A stretch of 64,000 nucleotides of DNA from Linum tenue (Eukaryota; Streptophyta; Magnoliopsida; Malpighiales; Linaceae), in NCBI GenBank assembly GCA_946122785.1, contig CAMGYJ010000002.1, forward strand, positions 70,457,703-70,521,702. The letters are read 5' to 3'. This document shows, piece by piece, positions 1 through 10,487 of this stretch. Both the position numbers and the translations under genes were made by a program. Position 1 is the stretch's first letter. Every line of letters starts with the position of its first letter. The notes under the pieces were generated by a model. The model searched no databases and had not been told where the DNA came from. It worked only from the letters and a program-made list of their open reading frames with translations.

Positions 1-2
1 TA

Positions 3-1319
3 CTGCCGTTGAATCCTGAGATTGAGCGCACCTGCAAACAACTTCGGAGACAACAGCGAGCTAGACTGGCTACGGTGGAGCGCCGAGACGGCCAAGTGAC
101 CAGCGACTCCGAGGACGAGCACGAGATGGAAGGCAATCAGAACCCGCCTCCTCAGAACCAGATCCTGGGGAACGACCAAAACCCCCCGGGACCTGGGAAC
201 CATCATCATCCGCCACCACCGGGTCCCACCTTGGAGTACTTCTATACTCCACGGATTGCTGACATCCGCCCGGTCATCCTCTATCCACCCATTCCTGCAA
301 ACAACTTCGAGATCAAGCCATGCTGGATTCAACTCATCACCACCTCTATCCAGTTCCATGGCTTGAAGGATGAGGAAGCCCGGGTACACCTTTCCCGTTT
401 TCTGCAGCTGACGAACGGGTTCAAGCTGAACGGTGTTCCGGACGATGCAATCCGCCTTCACCTCTTCCCCCATTCTCTGGCGGGGAATGCTAAGAGGTGG
501 TTGGAGACCCAGCCCCCATTGTCCATCACCTCTTGGGACGATCTGGCTGACAAGTTCGTGCACCGGTATTATCCGGCCTCGAAGACCACAGAGATACAGC
601 GGGAGATCACTCACTTCCGCCAGGAGCCAGATGAGTCCCTTCGAGATGCATGGGAGCGGTACATGGGATACTTCTGGCAGTGTCCCCATCACGGTTTCAG
701 CGATGCCTACACAGTAGGGAACTTCTACAGCGCCCTCACTCCAGACAGCCAGAGGGTGATTGAGTCTTTATGCCCAGGAGGGGATATCCTTACTAAGACT
801 CCACCCGAGCTGAACCAGATGATCAGTACCTTGGCTGCCCGAGACCATTCTTGGGGACAGAACAGAGGAAGGAACTCCCGGGATCGGGGTGTGCATGCTA
901 TGGAGGCTAGGTCCGGGTTAGAGCAGCAAGTGGCTGAGTTGGTGCAGACGTTGAAGCAGCCTAACAGTATCTTTCCGGGCCGAGGTGTAGCTACGCCTCC
1001 AGTAGCCCAGTGCCAGTGGTGTGAGAGCCCGAATCACCTGGTGGAGGATTGTCAATCTATGATGGAGTCTTCTACTCCCCAGGAGCAGGTGGACTTCATA
1101 GCAAATGCTCGGCGCCTGGACCCATACAGCAACACCTACAATGAGGGATGGCGCCAGCATCCCAACTTCGCCTGGAGCAGCAACACCAACAAACCACCTG
1201 GTTTCCCAGCACCAGCAGGTGGTTTCCAGCAGAGGCAGCCCTTCCAGGCTAGGCAGGGGCCACCACCACAGCAGCAGCCCTACCAGCCTAGGCAAGGGCA
1301 GCCATTCCAGCAGCCCTAG
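3..1319 (+). CDS. gag: Athila gag polyprotein region, start outside or at window edge
   Basis: This is the structural capsid/nucleocapsid region that packages element RNA. The frame is open from base 3; no ATG is near the left edge, so the true start is probably left of the window. The central part matches the retrotransposon gag domain (about 300-760, with the typical stretch around AKRWLETQPP and a YYP motif). A CCHC zinc knuckle, CX2CX4HX4C, is at 1011-1052. The C-terminal tail (1200-1316) is a P/Q/G-rich low-complexity repeat. The frame ends at a TAG at 1317-1319, and the next codons continue in the same frame into pol. Possible explanations are readthrough, mutation, or sequencing error. 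Confidence 0.85.
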   Translation: MPLNPEIERTCKQLRRQQRARLATVERRDGQVTSDSEDEHEMEGNQNPPPQNQILGNDQNPPGPGNHHHPPPPGPTLEYFYTPRIADIRPVILYPPIPANNFEIKPCWIQLITTSIQFHGLKDEEARVHLSRFLQLTNGFKLNGVPDDAIRLHLFPHSLAGNAKRWLETQPPLSITSWDDLADKFVHRYYPASKTTEIQREITHFRQEPDESLRDAWERYMGYFWQCPHHGFSDAYTVGNFYSALTPDSQRVIESLCPGGDILTKTPPELNQMISTLAARDHSWGQNRGRNSRDRGVHAMEARSGLEQQVAELVQTLKQPNSIFPGRGVATPPVAQCQWCESPNHLVEDCQSMMESSTPQEQVDFIANARRLDPYSNTYNEGWRQHPNFAWSSNTNKPPGFPAPAGGFQQRQPFQARQGPPPQQQPYQPRQGQPFQQP

Positions 1320-4300
1320 CGCCAGTTCGCTCAGCCTCCAGCAGCCGCAGCACCAGATCCTCAGATATCTGATCTGAAGAATATTTTGCAGGCTTTCATG
1401 ACCACCAGTCAGGCGAACTTCACGAGGATGGATCAGAACATCGCCTCCCTAGAGGCAGGCCAGAGGAACCAAGGTGCCATTCTGCAGGATCTCCAGAATC
1501 AGATTGGGAGCCTAGCTCGCCAGAACACCACCAGGGCACCGGGGACTCTGCCTGCCACCACCATTCCCAATCCACGGGACCCTCATGAGACCGCACATGT
1601 CATCACCACCAGGAGTGGCAAGACTACATCTGCTGCTCCTGCTCAGCCCAGGCGAGACGAACCACTACCTGCTTCAACACCTCCAGCTGATACTGCAGAA
1701 GTGGGGGAAGGCAGCGCAACACCTGCTCCAAGGCCACAACCTGTGGTTAAGGAGCATACACCCCAGCTGCCCTTCCCCACTCGGCTCCATAGAGACAGGC
1801 TGGAGACAGAGTTTGCCAAGTTCATGGCAATGTTGAAGCAGGTCAACATCAGCATGCCGTTCGTGGAGGCACTGTCGAAGATGCCCAAGTATGCCAAGTT
1901 TATGAAAGACCTCCTCACCAACAAGAAGAAACTTGGGGATCTTTCGACAGTGATGCTCAGCGAGGAGTGTTCTGCCATCCTGCAGAACAAGCTGCCAGAG
2001 AAGCGCAAAGACCCAGGGAGTTTCACTATCCCTCTTGTTATTGGTAGCATGCATGTAGGAAAGTCCTTGGCGGATTTGGGCGCTAGTATTAATGTCATGC
2101 CCTATAAACTGTTTAAGAAGCTAGACCTAGGTGAACCTAGAGCTACTAGGATGAGCATTCAGTTAGCTGATCGTTCTATCGTGCATCCTAGGGGTATCAT
2201 TGAGGACTTGCTTGTTAATGTTGGTGCATTCACATATCCTGTTGACTTTGTTATTTTGGATATAAATGAGGATGTGGATGTGCCTTTGATTTTGGGTAGA
2301 CCATTTCTCGCCACCGCCAAGGCGCTTATTGATGTGCATAGTGGTAAATTGATTCTGCGTGCTGGTGATGAACAGGCTACTTTTTCTGTGTCTGACAATG
2401 GGAAACATTCTCATTTGCATGATGACATAGACTACTGTGATGTGCTTGCCGATTATGAGACCGCACTCGCCATCACGAGTGCGGGTACTGATGATGCTCT
2501 TGAGCGTTGTATTTTGCTAGGTGAGCAGGCATTGCAGGAGCCGCAGCTGGCGGAACAGTTGGCCGCATTGGAGAGTGGCCCTTTCTTGGAGGGCGACAGG
2601 CTGTTCAAACCGATCTCATCCTCCACCCGCATCACCACTTCTTTAGAGGACCCACCAGAGCTGGAGCTTAAACCCCTCCCTCCTCATTTGGAGTATGCAT
2701 TTCTCCGGGAGGGGAATAAGCTGCCAGTTATCATCAGCTCGACCCTCACACCCGAGCAGAAGACCAAACTGGTGGCCTTGCTGAAACAGTACGAGCGAGC
2801 CTTGGCATGGAAGATCACTGATATCCGGGGGATCAGCCCCTCTTTTTGCTCGCACCGGATACTGCTGGAGGATGAGATGCGGCCAGTGAGGCAGCCGCAG
2901 AGGAGATTGACGCCGAACTTGGAGGCTGTGGTTCGGGCAGAGATCGTGAAGCTGATCGACGCGGGGATCATCTTCGCCATTTCTGACAGTGAGTGGGTCA
3001 GTCCTACCCAGGTGGTGCCCAAAAAGGGTGGGATGACCGTGGTTCCTAACGAGAAGAACGAGCTCATCCCGATGCGCACGGTGACTGGGTACCGTGTCTG
3101 CATCGACTATCGGCGTCTCAACGACGCTACTCGGAAGGATCACTTCCCGCTCCCGTTCATTGATCAGATGCTGGAGAGATTGGCGGGGCACGAGTTCTAC
3201 TGTTTCTTGGATGGGATGTCCGGGTACTTTCAGATCCCTATTGCACCGGAGGACCAGGCGAAGACCACTTTCACCTGCCCTTTCGGCACATTTGCTTACC
3301 GGCGGATCCCATTCGGGCTATGCAACGCCCCAGCCACTTTTCAGCGATGCATGCTCGCCATCTTTGACCGTCTGGTCGGCGAGATCATGGAGGTGTTTAT
3401 GGACGATTTCTCGGTTTATGGAGACTCCTTCGCTCACTGTCTCCATAACCTGGAGCTTGTCCTTAAACGGTGTGAAGAAACGAACCTGGCACTGAGTTGG
3501 GAGAAGTGTCACTTCATGGTTCGAGAAGGCATAGTTCTTGGGCATAAGATCTCCAAGATGGGGATCGAGGTAGACAGAGCCAAGATCGAGACTATCAGCA
3601 AGCTGCCTCCTCCTACATCTGTAAAGGGGATCCGGAGTTTTCTTGGCCATGCAGGTTTCTATAGGCGGTTCATCAAGGATTTCTCGAAGATCGCCCTGCC
3701 CCTCACTAAGCTTCTGGAGAAGGATGCCCCCTTCCAGTTCACTGATGCTTGCACAGCGGCGTTCACCACCTTGAAGGAGAAGCTCACCCAGGCTCCTATC
3801 ATGGTTGTTCCTGACTGGTCCCTACCATTTGAGCTGATGTGCGATGCTAGTGACTTTGCTGTTGGAGCTGTTCTGGGGCAGAGGCGAGATCAACACTTCC
3901 GACCTATCTACTACGCCTCGAAGACTCTGAATGATGCCCAGGAGAACTACACCACCACAGAGAAGGAGCTGCTTGCGGTGGTGTTTGCCTTTGATAAGTT
4001 TCGCCCCTATCTGGTCTTGTCCCGCGTGACCGTGTACACAGATCACTCCGCGATTAGATACCTGATGAGCAAGGCCGATGCCAAGCCTCGGCTCATACGA
4101 TGGATCTTACTGCTGCAGGAGTTCGATATTGAGATCCGGGACAAGAAGGGAGCAGAAAATGTAGCAGCTGATCACCTCTCCCGGTTGGACGCACCTCCTG
4201 CGGACAACCTCGTGGAGGAGATTGATGACTCCTTCCCAGACGAGAGGTTGATGATGATGTGTTTGGTGGAGAGTGTCACCCCCTGGTACTCCGATTTTGC

Positions 4301-5561
4301 GAACTATTTGGTGGGCCAGCAGCTGCCCAAGGGGATGGCCACTCACGCCAAGAGGAAGTTTTTCTCCGATCTGAAGTACTACTTCTGGGATGACCCTCAT
4401 CTTTTTCGGATCGGAGCCGACGGGATCATCCGTCGTTGTGTTATGGAGAGCGAGATGGAGGGCATTCTATCTCACTGTCATGAGGGACCTACTGGCGGTC
4501 ATCACGGAGGAAACCGCACGGCGAGGAAGGTGCTCCAGTCGGGCTTTTACTGGCCCACGCTCTTCAAGGATGCAGACGCCTTCGCACGCCGGTGCGACCG
4601 ATGCCAGAGGTCAGGTAACATCTCTGCCCGTGATGAGATGCCCCAGAATGTGTTTATAACTTGTGAGATTTTTGATGTCTGGGGTATCGACTTCATGGGC
4701 CCCTTCCCTCCATCTTTTGGTAACACCTATATTCTAGTTGCTGTTGACTACGTCTCTAGGTGGGCTGAGGCGCAAGCTTTGCCCACCAATGATGCTAGAC
4801 GTGTTTGTGGTTTTTTGAAGCAGCTATTCTCCCGGTTCGGGACACCTAGAGCCATCATAAGCGATCGAGGCACCCATTTCCAGGGCCAATTCGATAAACT
4901 ACTGTCTCGCTATGGTGTGACTCACAAGGTGTCCGTGGCCTATCATCCCCAGACCAGTGGCCAGGCCGAACTGACGAACCGGGAGCTCAAGCGGATCCTG
5001 GAGAAAACGGTGGATCAGTCCCGCAAAGATTGGTCCACCAAGCTCGATGATGCTCTGTGGGCGTATCGCACTGCCTACAAGACGCCTATTGGTACTTCAC
5101 CGTACCGGCTTGTCTATGGAAAGGCATGCCATTTGCCCGTGGAGCTAGAGCACAAGGCCTTCTGGGCCCTTAAGCTGCTCAACTTGGATGTTCATGTTGC
5201 AGGTGTTGAGCGAAAACTGCAGATGTTGGAGCTGGAAGAATGGCGTTACCACGCCTATGAGAACACCCGGCTGTACAAGGAGCGCACTAAGCGCCTGCAC
5301 GATGCCCGGTTGCGGGGTCCGAAAGAGTTCCAGGTTGGTGATCGAGTTCTCCTCTATAACTCTCGCCTGAAGCTCTTTCCCGGAAAACTCCGTTCCCGGT
5401 GGTCTGGACCGTTCACGGTCACTCAGGTGTTCCCGTATGGCACTATCGAGATTGCCAATCCGCAGACTGAGCCGTTTAAAGTGAATGGCCATCGTCTCAA
5501 ACTCTACTTGGGAGACGAGGTCGAACGTGCGGAGTTGGTGGTGGAACTCGCGGACCCTTAG
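1320..5561 (+). CDS. pol: Athila pol: protease, reverse transcriptase, RNase H, integrase
   Basis: This region copies element RNA into DNA and integrates it. It is in the same frame as gag and has no stop from 1320 to the TAG at 5559-5561. Domains in order: aspartic protease with DLGASIN near 2072; RT from about 3050 with the catalytic FMDDFS box near 3396; RNase H about 3830-4200 with CDAS and TDHS acidic motifs; integrase HHCC zinc finger about 4470-4615; the DDE core with D in GIDFMG (4683 on), D in SDRG (4861 on) and E in QAELTN (about 4966); then a GPY/F-like module near 5390-5470. No chromodomain is seen, as expected for Athila/Tat. All key catalytic residues are present, so pol looks intact apart from the upstream stop. 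Confidence 0.93.
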   Translation, partial: RQFAQPPAAAAPDPQISDLKNILQAFMTTSQANFTRMDQNIASLEAGQRNQGAILQDLQNQIGSLARQNTTRAPGTLPATTIPNPRDPHETAHVITTRSGKTTSAAPAQPRRDEPLPASTPPADTAEVGEGSATPAPRPQPVVKEHTPQLPFPTRLHRDRLETEFAKFMAMLKQVNISMPFVEALSKMPKYAKFMKDLLTNKKKLGDLSTVMLSEECSAILQNKLPEKRKDPGSFTIPLVIGSMHVGKSLADLGASINVMPYKLFKKLDLGEPRATRMSIQLADRSIVHPRGIIEDLLVNVGAFTYPVDFVILDINEDVDVPLILGRPFLATAKALIDVHSGKLILRAGDEQATFSVSDNGKHSHLHDDIDYCDVLADYETALAITSAGTDDALERCILLGEQALQEPQLAEQLAALESGPFLEGDRLFKPISSSTRITTSLEDPPELELKPLPPHLEYAFLREGNKLPVIISSTLTPEQKTKLVALLKQYERALAWKITDIRGISPSFCSHRILLEDEMRPVRQPQRRLTPNLEAVVRAEIVKLIDAGIIFAISDSEWVSPTQVVPKKGGMTVVPNEKNELIPMRTVTGYRVCIDYRRLNDATRKDHFPLPFIDQMLERLAGHEFYCFLDGMSGYFQIPIAPEDQAKTTFTCPFGTFAYRRIPFGLCNAPATFQRCMLAIFDRLVGEIMEVFMDDFSVYGDSFAHCLHNLELVLKRCEETNLALSWEKCHFMVREGIVLGHKISKMGIEVDRAKIETISKLPPPTSVKGIRSFLGHAGFYRRFIKDFSKIALPLTKLLEKDAPFQFTDACTAAFTTLKEKLTQAPIMVVPDWSLPFELMCDASDFAVGAVLGQRRDQHFRPIYYASKTLNDAQENYTTTEKELLAVVFAFDKFRPYLVLSRVTVYTDHSAIRYLMSKADAKPRLIRWILLLQEFDIEIRDKKGAENVAADHLSRLDAPPADNLVEEIDDSFPDERLMMMCLVESVTPWYSDFANYLVGQQLPKGMATHAKRKFFSDLKYYFWDDPHLFRIGADGIIRRCVMESEMEGILSHCHEGPTGGHHGGNRTARKVLQSGFYWPTLFKDADAFARRCDRCQRSGNISARDEMPQNVFITCEIFDVWGIDFMGPFPPSFGNTYILVAVDYVSRWAEAQALPTNDARRVCGFLKQLFSRFGTPRAIISDRGTHFQGQFDKLLSRYGVTHKVSVAYHPQTSGQAELTNRELKRILEKTVDQSRKDWSTKLDDALWAYRTAYKTPIGTSPYRLVYGKACHLPVELEHKAFWALKLLNLDVHVAGVERKLQMLELEEWRYHAYENTRLYKERTKRLHDARLRGPKEFQVGDRVLLYNSRLKLFPGKLRSRWSGPFTVTQVFPYGTIEIANPQTEPFKVNGHRLKLYLGDEVERAELVVELADP

Positions 5562-5785
5562 TTCCGCCATGGGCGTCCAGCTAAAAGACGGTAAAGAAGC
5601 GCTTGTGGGGAGGCAACCCCACCACGGTTTGCATTTTCTTTTCCCTTTTTCTGAGTTTTTGGTGTCGTGTCGAGTCAGTTGCATGTCTGTATTGAAGTTC
5701 GGTCGTCGTTGATGCCTCGATTTGGTGTTTTCGTGCAGGAGAGGTTGAAAATTTGGGAAAAATGATTTTTTGGCCGAAAAGAGGG
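5562..5785 (+). other. Pol-distal noncoding spacer of the Athila element
   Basis: This short untranslated stretch lies between the integrase stop and the palindromic repeat array. I see no ORF or known motif in it. It becomes T-rich before the repeats begin. Confidence 0.5.
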
Positions 5786-6116
5786 AAATACCCGGTCGTG
5801 GGCCAAAATACCCGACCGGGTATTTTAGGCTCACGCCCGGGGCCCCCTCTGTTTCTCGGAGGAAAAAAAAGTGAAATACCCGACCCCGTCCCAAAAATAC
5901 CCGACCGGGTATTTTTGGTTCGCGGCCGGGTATTCCCCCTTTCCCAGAACGCCGCGTTTAACGATAATACCCGACCCTGATTCAAAAATACCCGGCCGGG
6001 TATTTTTGACTCACGGCCGGGTATATTCGTCCTCATGGAACGCAGCGTTTGGGAAAACCCGGTCATGGACTCCAAATACCCGACCGGGTATTTCGGAGTC
6101 CCGACCGGGTATTTTT
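5786..6116. repeat. Palindromic repeat array upstream of the third ORF
   Basis: The palindrome AATACCCGACCGGGTATT, in exact or near-exact form, recurs with half-site copies (AATACCCGACC or CCGGCCGGGTATT) at roughly 60-120 bp spacing. Central palindromes lie near 5810-5826, 5898-5914, 5988-6005 and 6075-6092. Between units there are related tails around AACGCNGCGTTT (near 5947 and 6039). The same array type occurs in the LTR at 10256-10462, and in both places it ends just before a TTTAA(A)GG TATA-like box. It may be a transcription-factor site cluster or a fold-back RNA/DNA structure. The function is inferred. Confidence 0.85.
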
Positions 6117-6126
6117 CCTATTTAAA
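6117..6126 (+). promoter_or_regulatory. TATA-like box of a putative internal promoter
   Basis: TATTTAAAGG lies just downstream of the palindromic array and is followed by a CT-rich leader (6140-6215), the usual layout of a plant core promoter and start region. The matching position in the LTR has GGATTTAAGGG near 10478. Transcription start would be near 6150. No expression evidence is available. Confidence 0.5.
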
Positions 6127-6212
6127 GGAACCCCCGGGCCAAATTCTCTCTCTACCCTCATTTTTTCCAAATCTTCCCTCTCTCTACTCTCAAACGCTCT
6201 CCCCTCTCTCCT

Positions 6213-6365
6213 CTTAGGGCCGCCGCCGGCCGCCATTCTAAGCCGCCGGCTGCCGCCCCGCCGCCGCCGGCCGCCGCCCCGCCGCCGCCGGCCGCCGCCC
6301 GCCGCCGCCGCCGGCCACCCACCGCCGCCGCCGCCGGTCGCCGGCCGTTTTTCCGGCGACTTTCC
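6213..6365. repeat. CCG/CGG-rich simple repeat in the leader
   Basis: Imperfect GCCGCCGCCGG repeats run for about 150 bases inside the presumed 5' leader of the third ORF. They make ORFs on both strands that are composition artefacts. Such a leader would fold strongly in RNA. Confidence 0.85.
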
Positions 6366-6474
6366 GGCGATTCGCCGGCCATTTTCCGGCGAGTTTCCGG
6401 GGTGATTTTTCCCGGCCCCTCGCGTCCCCTCACCCCCTCTTCGAGTCCTAGCTACGGTCCTCCTTGTGTCTCCA

Positions 6475-6779
6475 GGTGTGTTTCCCGTTCATTTCTAGTT
6501 TATGGAGAATCGGACTGTAGATTCTAGGACCGAGAACTATGTTTGCTTGCCTGATTTAGAGTAGGGTGAGGGATGACTTGCGTTGCATGGTTGTATATGT
6601 TGTCGATGGGCTGCCCGTGTGCGTATTATGGTTTATTTCGTGATTCTGCTTGCAATTCAACCCGCTGTGCTTAAATTGTTAGCCTAGATGAGCCTGCGTG
6701 TGGGGGAAGTGCTCACCCCATGCCGTTAGTCCTGACATGGTATTTTCTTGGCTCCACCTTTGGCTTGTTGTTTGTGCAG
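6475..6779 (+). other. Putative leader intron before the Athila third ORF
   Basis: CTCCAG|GTGTGTTT near 6475 is a possible donor, and a T-rich tract ending TTTGTGCAG at 6779 is a good acceptor four bases before the ATG at 6784. The interior is T-rich and has stops in all frames, like a plant 5' UTR intron. Use of an acceptor before the env-like ORF has been proposed for Athila/Calypso elements. The precise donor is my inference. Confidence 0.45.
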
Positions 6780-6783
6780 GATC

Positions 6784-8223
6784 ATGTCCCTCGATCATGC
6801 TTTTGTGCAGGGCCTGAGCCTGCACGGGGAGTATGCGGACCAGTTCCGCAAGGTGATTCAGGGGAAACTGGAGAAGCACCACCACCTCGAGTGGGCAGTG
6901 TTCGAGCAGCTACACTGCTTGCCGGAGCTTAGCACTGCCATCAGTCACCCCGATTGGCGGACACTGCTTGCCATTGACGAGCCCACCTTTACGGAGCTGG
7001 TGTGGGAGTTCTACACCACGTTCGAGTACGCCAAGAAGAAGACTCGGGACTCCCATGTAGTGAAGTTCCGGTTGGGTGGCCGCCCACGACAGCTGACCAT
7101 TGACGGGTTGGCCTCCGCGTTGGGGATCCAGTACAACCCGTTGGATGGCCACACGGTCGAGCTCCCGAACCCGCCTACCTGGCGCGCGGATGCTTTCTAC
7201 AGGCGTGTCGCCCGGGCCGCCTATAGGGAGGACTTCTTTGTGGCTGGCCAGACCTACGTCAGCACTTTCCGGCCAGCGTGGCATATTCTGAACCTGCTGA
7301 TCACCCGCTCCGTCGTCCCCAACGCCACCGGCTCGCACAAGGTCCCGAAGCGGGTCCTCTATGCCATGTCCTGTATGGGGAATCCGGCGGACATGCTCCA
7401 CTTGGGATCTTTCATGGCCACCACCTTCTCCAGAGTCCACGGGAATCCCACTCACCTCTTCTGCGGTCCTCTGATCACCCGGCTGGCCCGCCACTTCGGG
7501 ATCAGCTTCGAGGGGCTTCATGATGCGACCGAGCATGGCGGCTCCGCCCCCCTCAGCCGGGACGTGCTCCACAGTGCACGACTCCTGGCCACTGATGGCG
7601 TCCACACCTGGGTAGATGGGCTTTCTATGCCCCCGGAGGAGGATGTGGACCTTGCTGAGGACGAGGAGGATGATGACTACGAAGGCGAGGAGGTCGATGA
7701 GGACGCCGATGATGATGATGACGGCGCCATGGATGCCGATGAGCCAGAGCCCCCGCTCTCCCCTCCTGGGGATCTTCAGCCTCGACGGAGACCGGAGAGA
7801 GGCGAGTCCTCCTCTGGTCCTTCTGGTCCGTCGATGGATTTCTTCACGGAGCAGTTCCAGCAGATGGGGCTCCAGTTCCAGCAGCTCGGTCTTCAGAACC
7901 AGCAGCTCATGGACCATCAGGTCCAGTTTTACCAGCAGTACTCGGCCCACCAGGCCGAGTTCCGGTCCAGGATGACGGGCGTTGATGAGCGCCTAGGGCG
8001 ATTGGAGACTAGCATGGGCCACACTTCTGCTCTCATCGAGCGGGAGAGAGATCGAGGCCGCCGTCTGATGGAGTATTCCGAGCATCTGCTCCAGGCTTGC
8101 CACCCTCCAGAGGAGCACCACTGGACCACCCGGTGGGAGCATTCACCGCCACGGCAGTCACCGGATGATGGCGTCGCCGACCTGATGGATCAGATTGATT
8201 TCTCCGGTCTCGGAGGGCCCTAG
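6784..8223 (+). CDS. Athila third (env-position) ORF protein
   Basis: This 479-codon ORF occupies the envelope position of Athila elements. Residues from about 60 to 270 resemble the family annotated as Athila ORF-1 or putative plant transposon protein, with the conserved region around VKFRLGGRPRQLTIDGLA. After it come a strongly acidic run (about residues 290-325, mostly D/E), a Ser/Pro-rich linker and a Gln-rich segment likely to form a coiled coil (about 365-430). I see no signal peptide and no convincing membrane segment, so the env label is positional only. The ATG at 6784 is chosen because it follows a splice-acceptor-like CAG and starts the conserved part. The role is unknown. Confidence 0.8.
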   Translation: MSLDHAFVQGLSLHGEYADQFRKVIQGKLEKHHHLEWAVFEQLHCLPELSTAISHPDWRTLLAIDEPTFTELVWEFYTTFEYAKKKTRDSHVVKFRLGGRPRQLTIDGLASALGIQYNPLDGHTVELPNPPTWRADAFYRRVARAAYREDFFVAGQTYVSTFRPAWHILNLLITRSVVPNATGSHKVPKRVLYAMSCMGNPADMLHLGSFMATTFSRVHGNPTHLFCGPLITRLARHFGISFEGLHDATEHGGSAPLSRDVLHSARLLATDGVHTWVDGLSMPPEEDVDLAEDEEDDDYEGEEVDEDADDDDDGAMDADEPEPPLSPPGDLQPRRRPERGESSSGPSGPSMDFFTEQFQQMGLQFQQLGLQNQQLMDHQVQFYQQYSAHQAEFRSRMTGVDERLGRLETSMGHTSALIERERDRGRRLMEYSEHLLQACHPPEEHHWTTRWEHSPPRQSPDDGVADLMDQIDFSGLGGP

Positions 8224-10058
8224 GGGCTTGTTTTGAGAGTTCTTTTTCTGTGTCAGCATGCAAACTGTCTGTTTTGTGTCGGATTTTGTTCTTTTCTTTC
8301 TGGATTATGTACTATTGGGCTGACCGTTGGACCTAACGTATGTGTTTGAGCTTTTTGGTCTCTTTTAGCTCTGCCTGTGTTCCCGACTGGTCCTCTCTCC
8401 AGTCCACCCCATGCCGACTGGTCCATTTCCAGTCTTCTGCAGTCTGTGCACACCGGTAACATCGTTCCCCTTTCCTTCCCTCTTCTCCATTGAGGGCAAT
8501 GTCGATCTTAAGTGTGGGGGGGATGTTTATCTTTTGACTGCACTAGCTCTATTTGTGTGCTTGGAGCCTAGTCCACTGTCCAAATCTTGCGATTTGAGGG
8601 CTCCAAGTACTGCTGTTTGATCATATTGGCACTGTGTTTTGATAGATGAGTTGATTGGTTTTCTGATTAATGCATGCCACCTTGTTTGCGACTAGGACAA
8701 CCTATGATGAGGACTGAGATGTGCAGTAGAACGATGTAGGGGTTCAGTTTTTCAACTGTTTGCTTGCCAACTGTGACTTGATCTGACTTGATCTGATTAC
8801 TTATCCTTGACAGTCGTTTATGAATCTAGTTCAGGGTATCAGAATGTGAGATAGAGCATATAGGTAGCCATGTGAGATTTGAGCCTGCTCGTTTCTTTCT
8901 TGTGCGATAGATCCCTCTTCCATGATGTGTAGCATTCACGTTGTCACTAGCTAAAATGATGGGGGCATAGGATTAGCCCACGCCCAAAACTGACTGTCCT
9001 GATGTGTCATATCCCCTAGTCAGCCCCTTTGAGCCGTGTGTTATCCTTTCTTTTGGTCTATAATGAAAAAAAATCACCCTTGTTGCATCTTTTAGAAGGT
9101 TCCACAGAGTGGTTTTATGTATTCTCTGCTGTTTCTGCTAAAGTCTATGTGAGTGTTGGAGGTAGTGCTTAAAAGTTGGGCAAGTGTTTGAAATTTATGC
9201 AGAAGTGGTGGCTCTCTTAAGAAATGAAAAGAAAAATGAAAGAAAAACAAAGAAAAAAATTGAAAGCAAAAGAGAGCCACTACTAAAAATCTGAATAATG
9301 CCCAGTAAGTAGTGTTTCTTAGCAGCCTGGCTTGGAAATGCTGATGATTATGCCTCCTTCGCTCTTGTGCTCTTAAGATATTGAGTAATGCAGAATAGCA
9401 GAAAGAAAATGCCGGGTTGTTTGACTGTGATTGTGTGTTTGGAAAATGTGGAACCTTTTTGCTATGAATACTTCCACCACCTAAAAGGCCTTTTCCCCAT
9501 GTCCAAGACCCTAGCCAGTCATTTGAACCTGTGTCTAAGACCTCCTGATTAGTTAGTGGTGACACCCCATATGTGAACTCTAGCATTTAGAGGCTGCCAT
9601 CATGGTGAAGAGATGATAGGGATTGAGAGAAATAGCATGCGCATCTTTCGCATTAAAATTGTCCTGACCCCACTGGTCGAGAGTGAGTGATTCATTTTCA
9701 TTTTCTATATGCTCTTGTACCCCGGTGAGGACCTAGATCGCTCGGTCTCTATTCTGATATTTTGAGTTGGATGCATGAGTTGACTGTTTTGAGTAAGTGG
9801 TTGAATCAAGTCTAGGTTGGCTAGTGAACAGACGGGAGACTCTGCCTCTACTCGATTTGCTGCACTCGAATGTCCTTTGTGGTGGTTGTCCAGGTTGTTA
9901 CTGAGGTTGTGCATGTATTGATGGTTGAAAACCAGTGCGATTCACGTGTTTTGTGCCTTTATGACTTGTCCCCAATGTTGGTTGATTGAATATGTAAGCT
10001 TACCTAGTGTCTGGCTTGGTTTGCTTGGGGACAAGCAAACGGTTAAGTGTGGGGGAGT
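8224..10058 (+). other. Noncoding 3' region of the Athila element
   Basis: About 1.8 kb between the third ORF and the 3' LTR has no credible ORF. It contains a purine tract near 8508 and an 11-bp inverted repeat (GTGGCTCTCTT at 9208-9218 with its complement at 9270-9280) flanking an A-rich loop. That hairpin could mark an RNA structure. A long untranslated stretch here is normal for Athila. Confidence 0.75.
8505..8523 (+). other. Internal polypurine-tract-like sequence
   Basis: CTTAAGTGTGGGGGGGATG closely matches the PPT that adjoins the 3' LTR (10043-10057). It lies 1.5 kb upstream of the LTR and 290 bases after the third ORF. It may be a second plus-strand priming site or a relic of a former element end. 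Confidence 0.6.
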
Positions 10059-10059
10059 T
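10043..10059 (+). other. Polypurine tract of the Athila element
   Basis: TTAAGTGTGGGGGAGTT lies directly before the LTR's TG, as required for plus-strand priming. This fixes the left end of the 3' LTR. Confidence 0.85.
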
Positions 10060-10255
10060 TGATAGACCGATAATTATACATGTTTTTACCCCTATTCTGA
10101 GGCCGTTTGCGACGAGGAATCTCGTGTTTTAAGCCGATTTCACGCTAGGTTGTGTGTTTATGTCATATTTCAGGTCCTGGCGTTGGAATCGAGGCGGAGA
10201 AACGAGTTCTGGGTCGAAAGGAGCAAGGTTGGGACGAATAGGGCTGGAGGAGGAA

Positions 10256-10462
10256 AATACCCGGTCAGGTGGCCAAAAACCCGACCGGGTATTAACCAAA
10301 TTTGGGCGCCCGAGAAACAGAGAGGGGCCCGGGCACAGCAGTTAAATCCCCGGTCGGGGATTTTGGTGTTGGACCGGGGATTTCCCTCTTTAGTGAAACG
10401 GGGCGTTGCAGAGATACCCGGTCAGAACCCAAAATACCCGACCGGGTATTTTGACCGGGTAT
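10256..10462. repeat. Palindromic repeat array in the LTR U3
   Basis: Copies of ATACCCGACCGGGTATT and half-sites recur here, including a variant series with CCCCGGTCGGGGATT (near 10349). The array is related to 5786-6116. Its place just upstream of the LTR core promoter suggests a transcriptional role. Confidence 0.8.
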
Positions 10463-10475
10463 CGCGACCAGGCAG

Positions 10476-10487
10476 AGGATTTAAGGG
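10476..10487 (+). promoter_or_regulatory. TATA-like box of the Athila LTR
   Basis: GAGGATTTAAGG follows the palindromic array and precedes a GA-rich start region (10520-10552). It parallels the internal box at 6117. Confidence 0.4.

Noticed and set aside
6158..6433. Gly/Ala/Arg-rich and Pro-rich ORFs on both strands
   Set aside because: They are made by the CCG repeats in the Athila leader; no family match and no codon-use logic.
6910..7950. 346-codon minus-strand ORF
   Set aside because: Shadow of the Athila third ORF; no recognisable motif.
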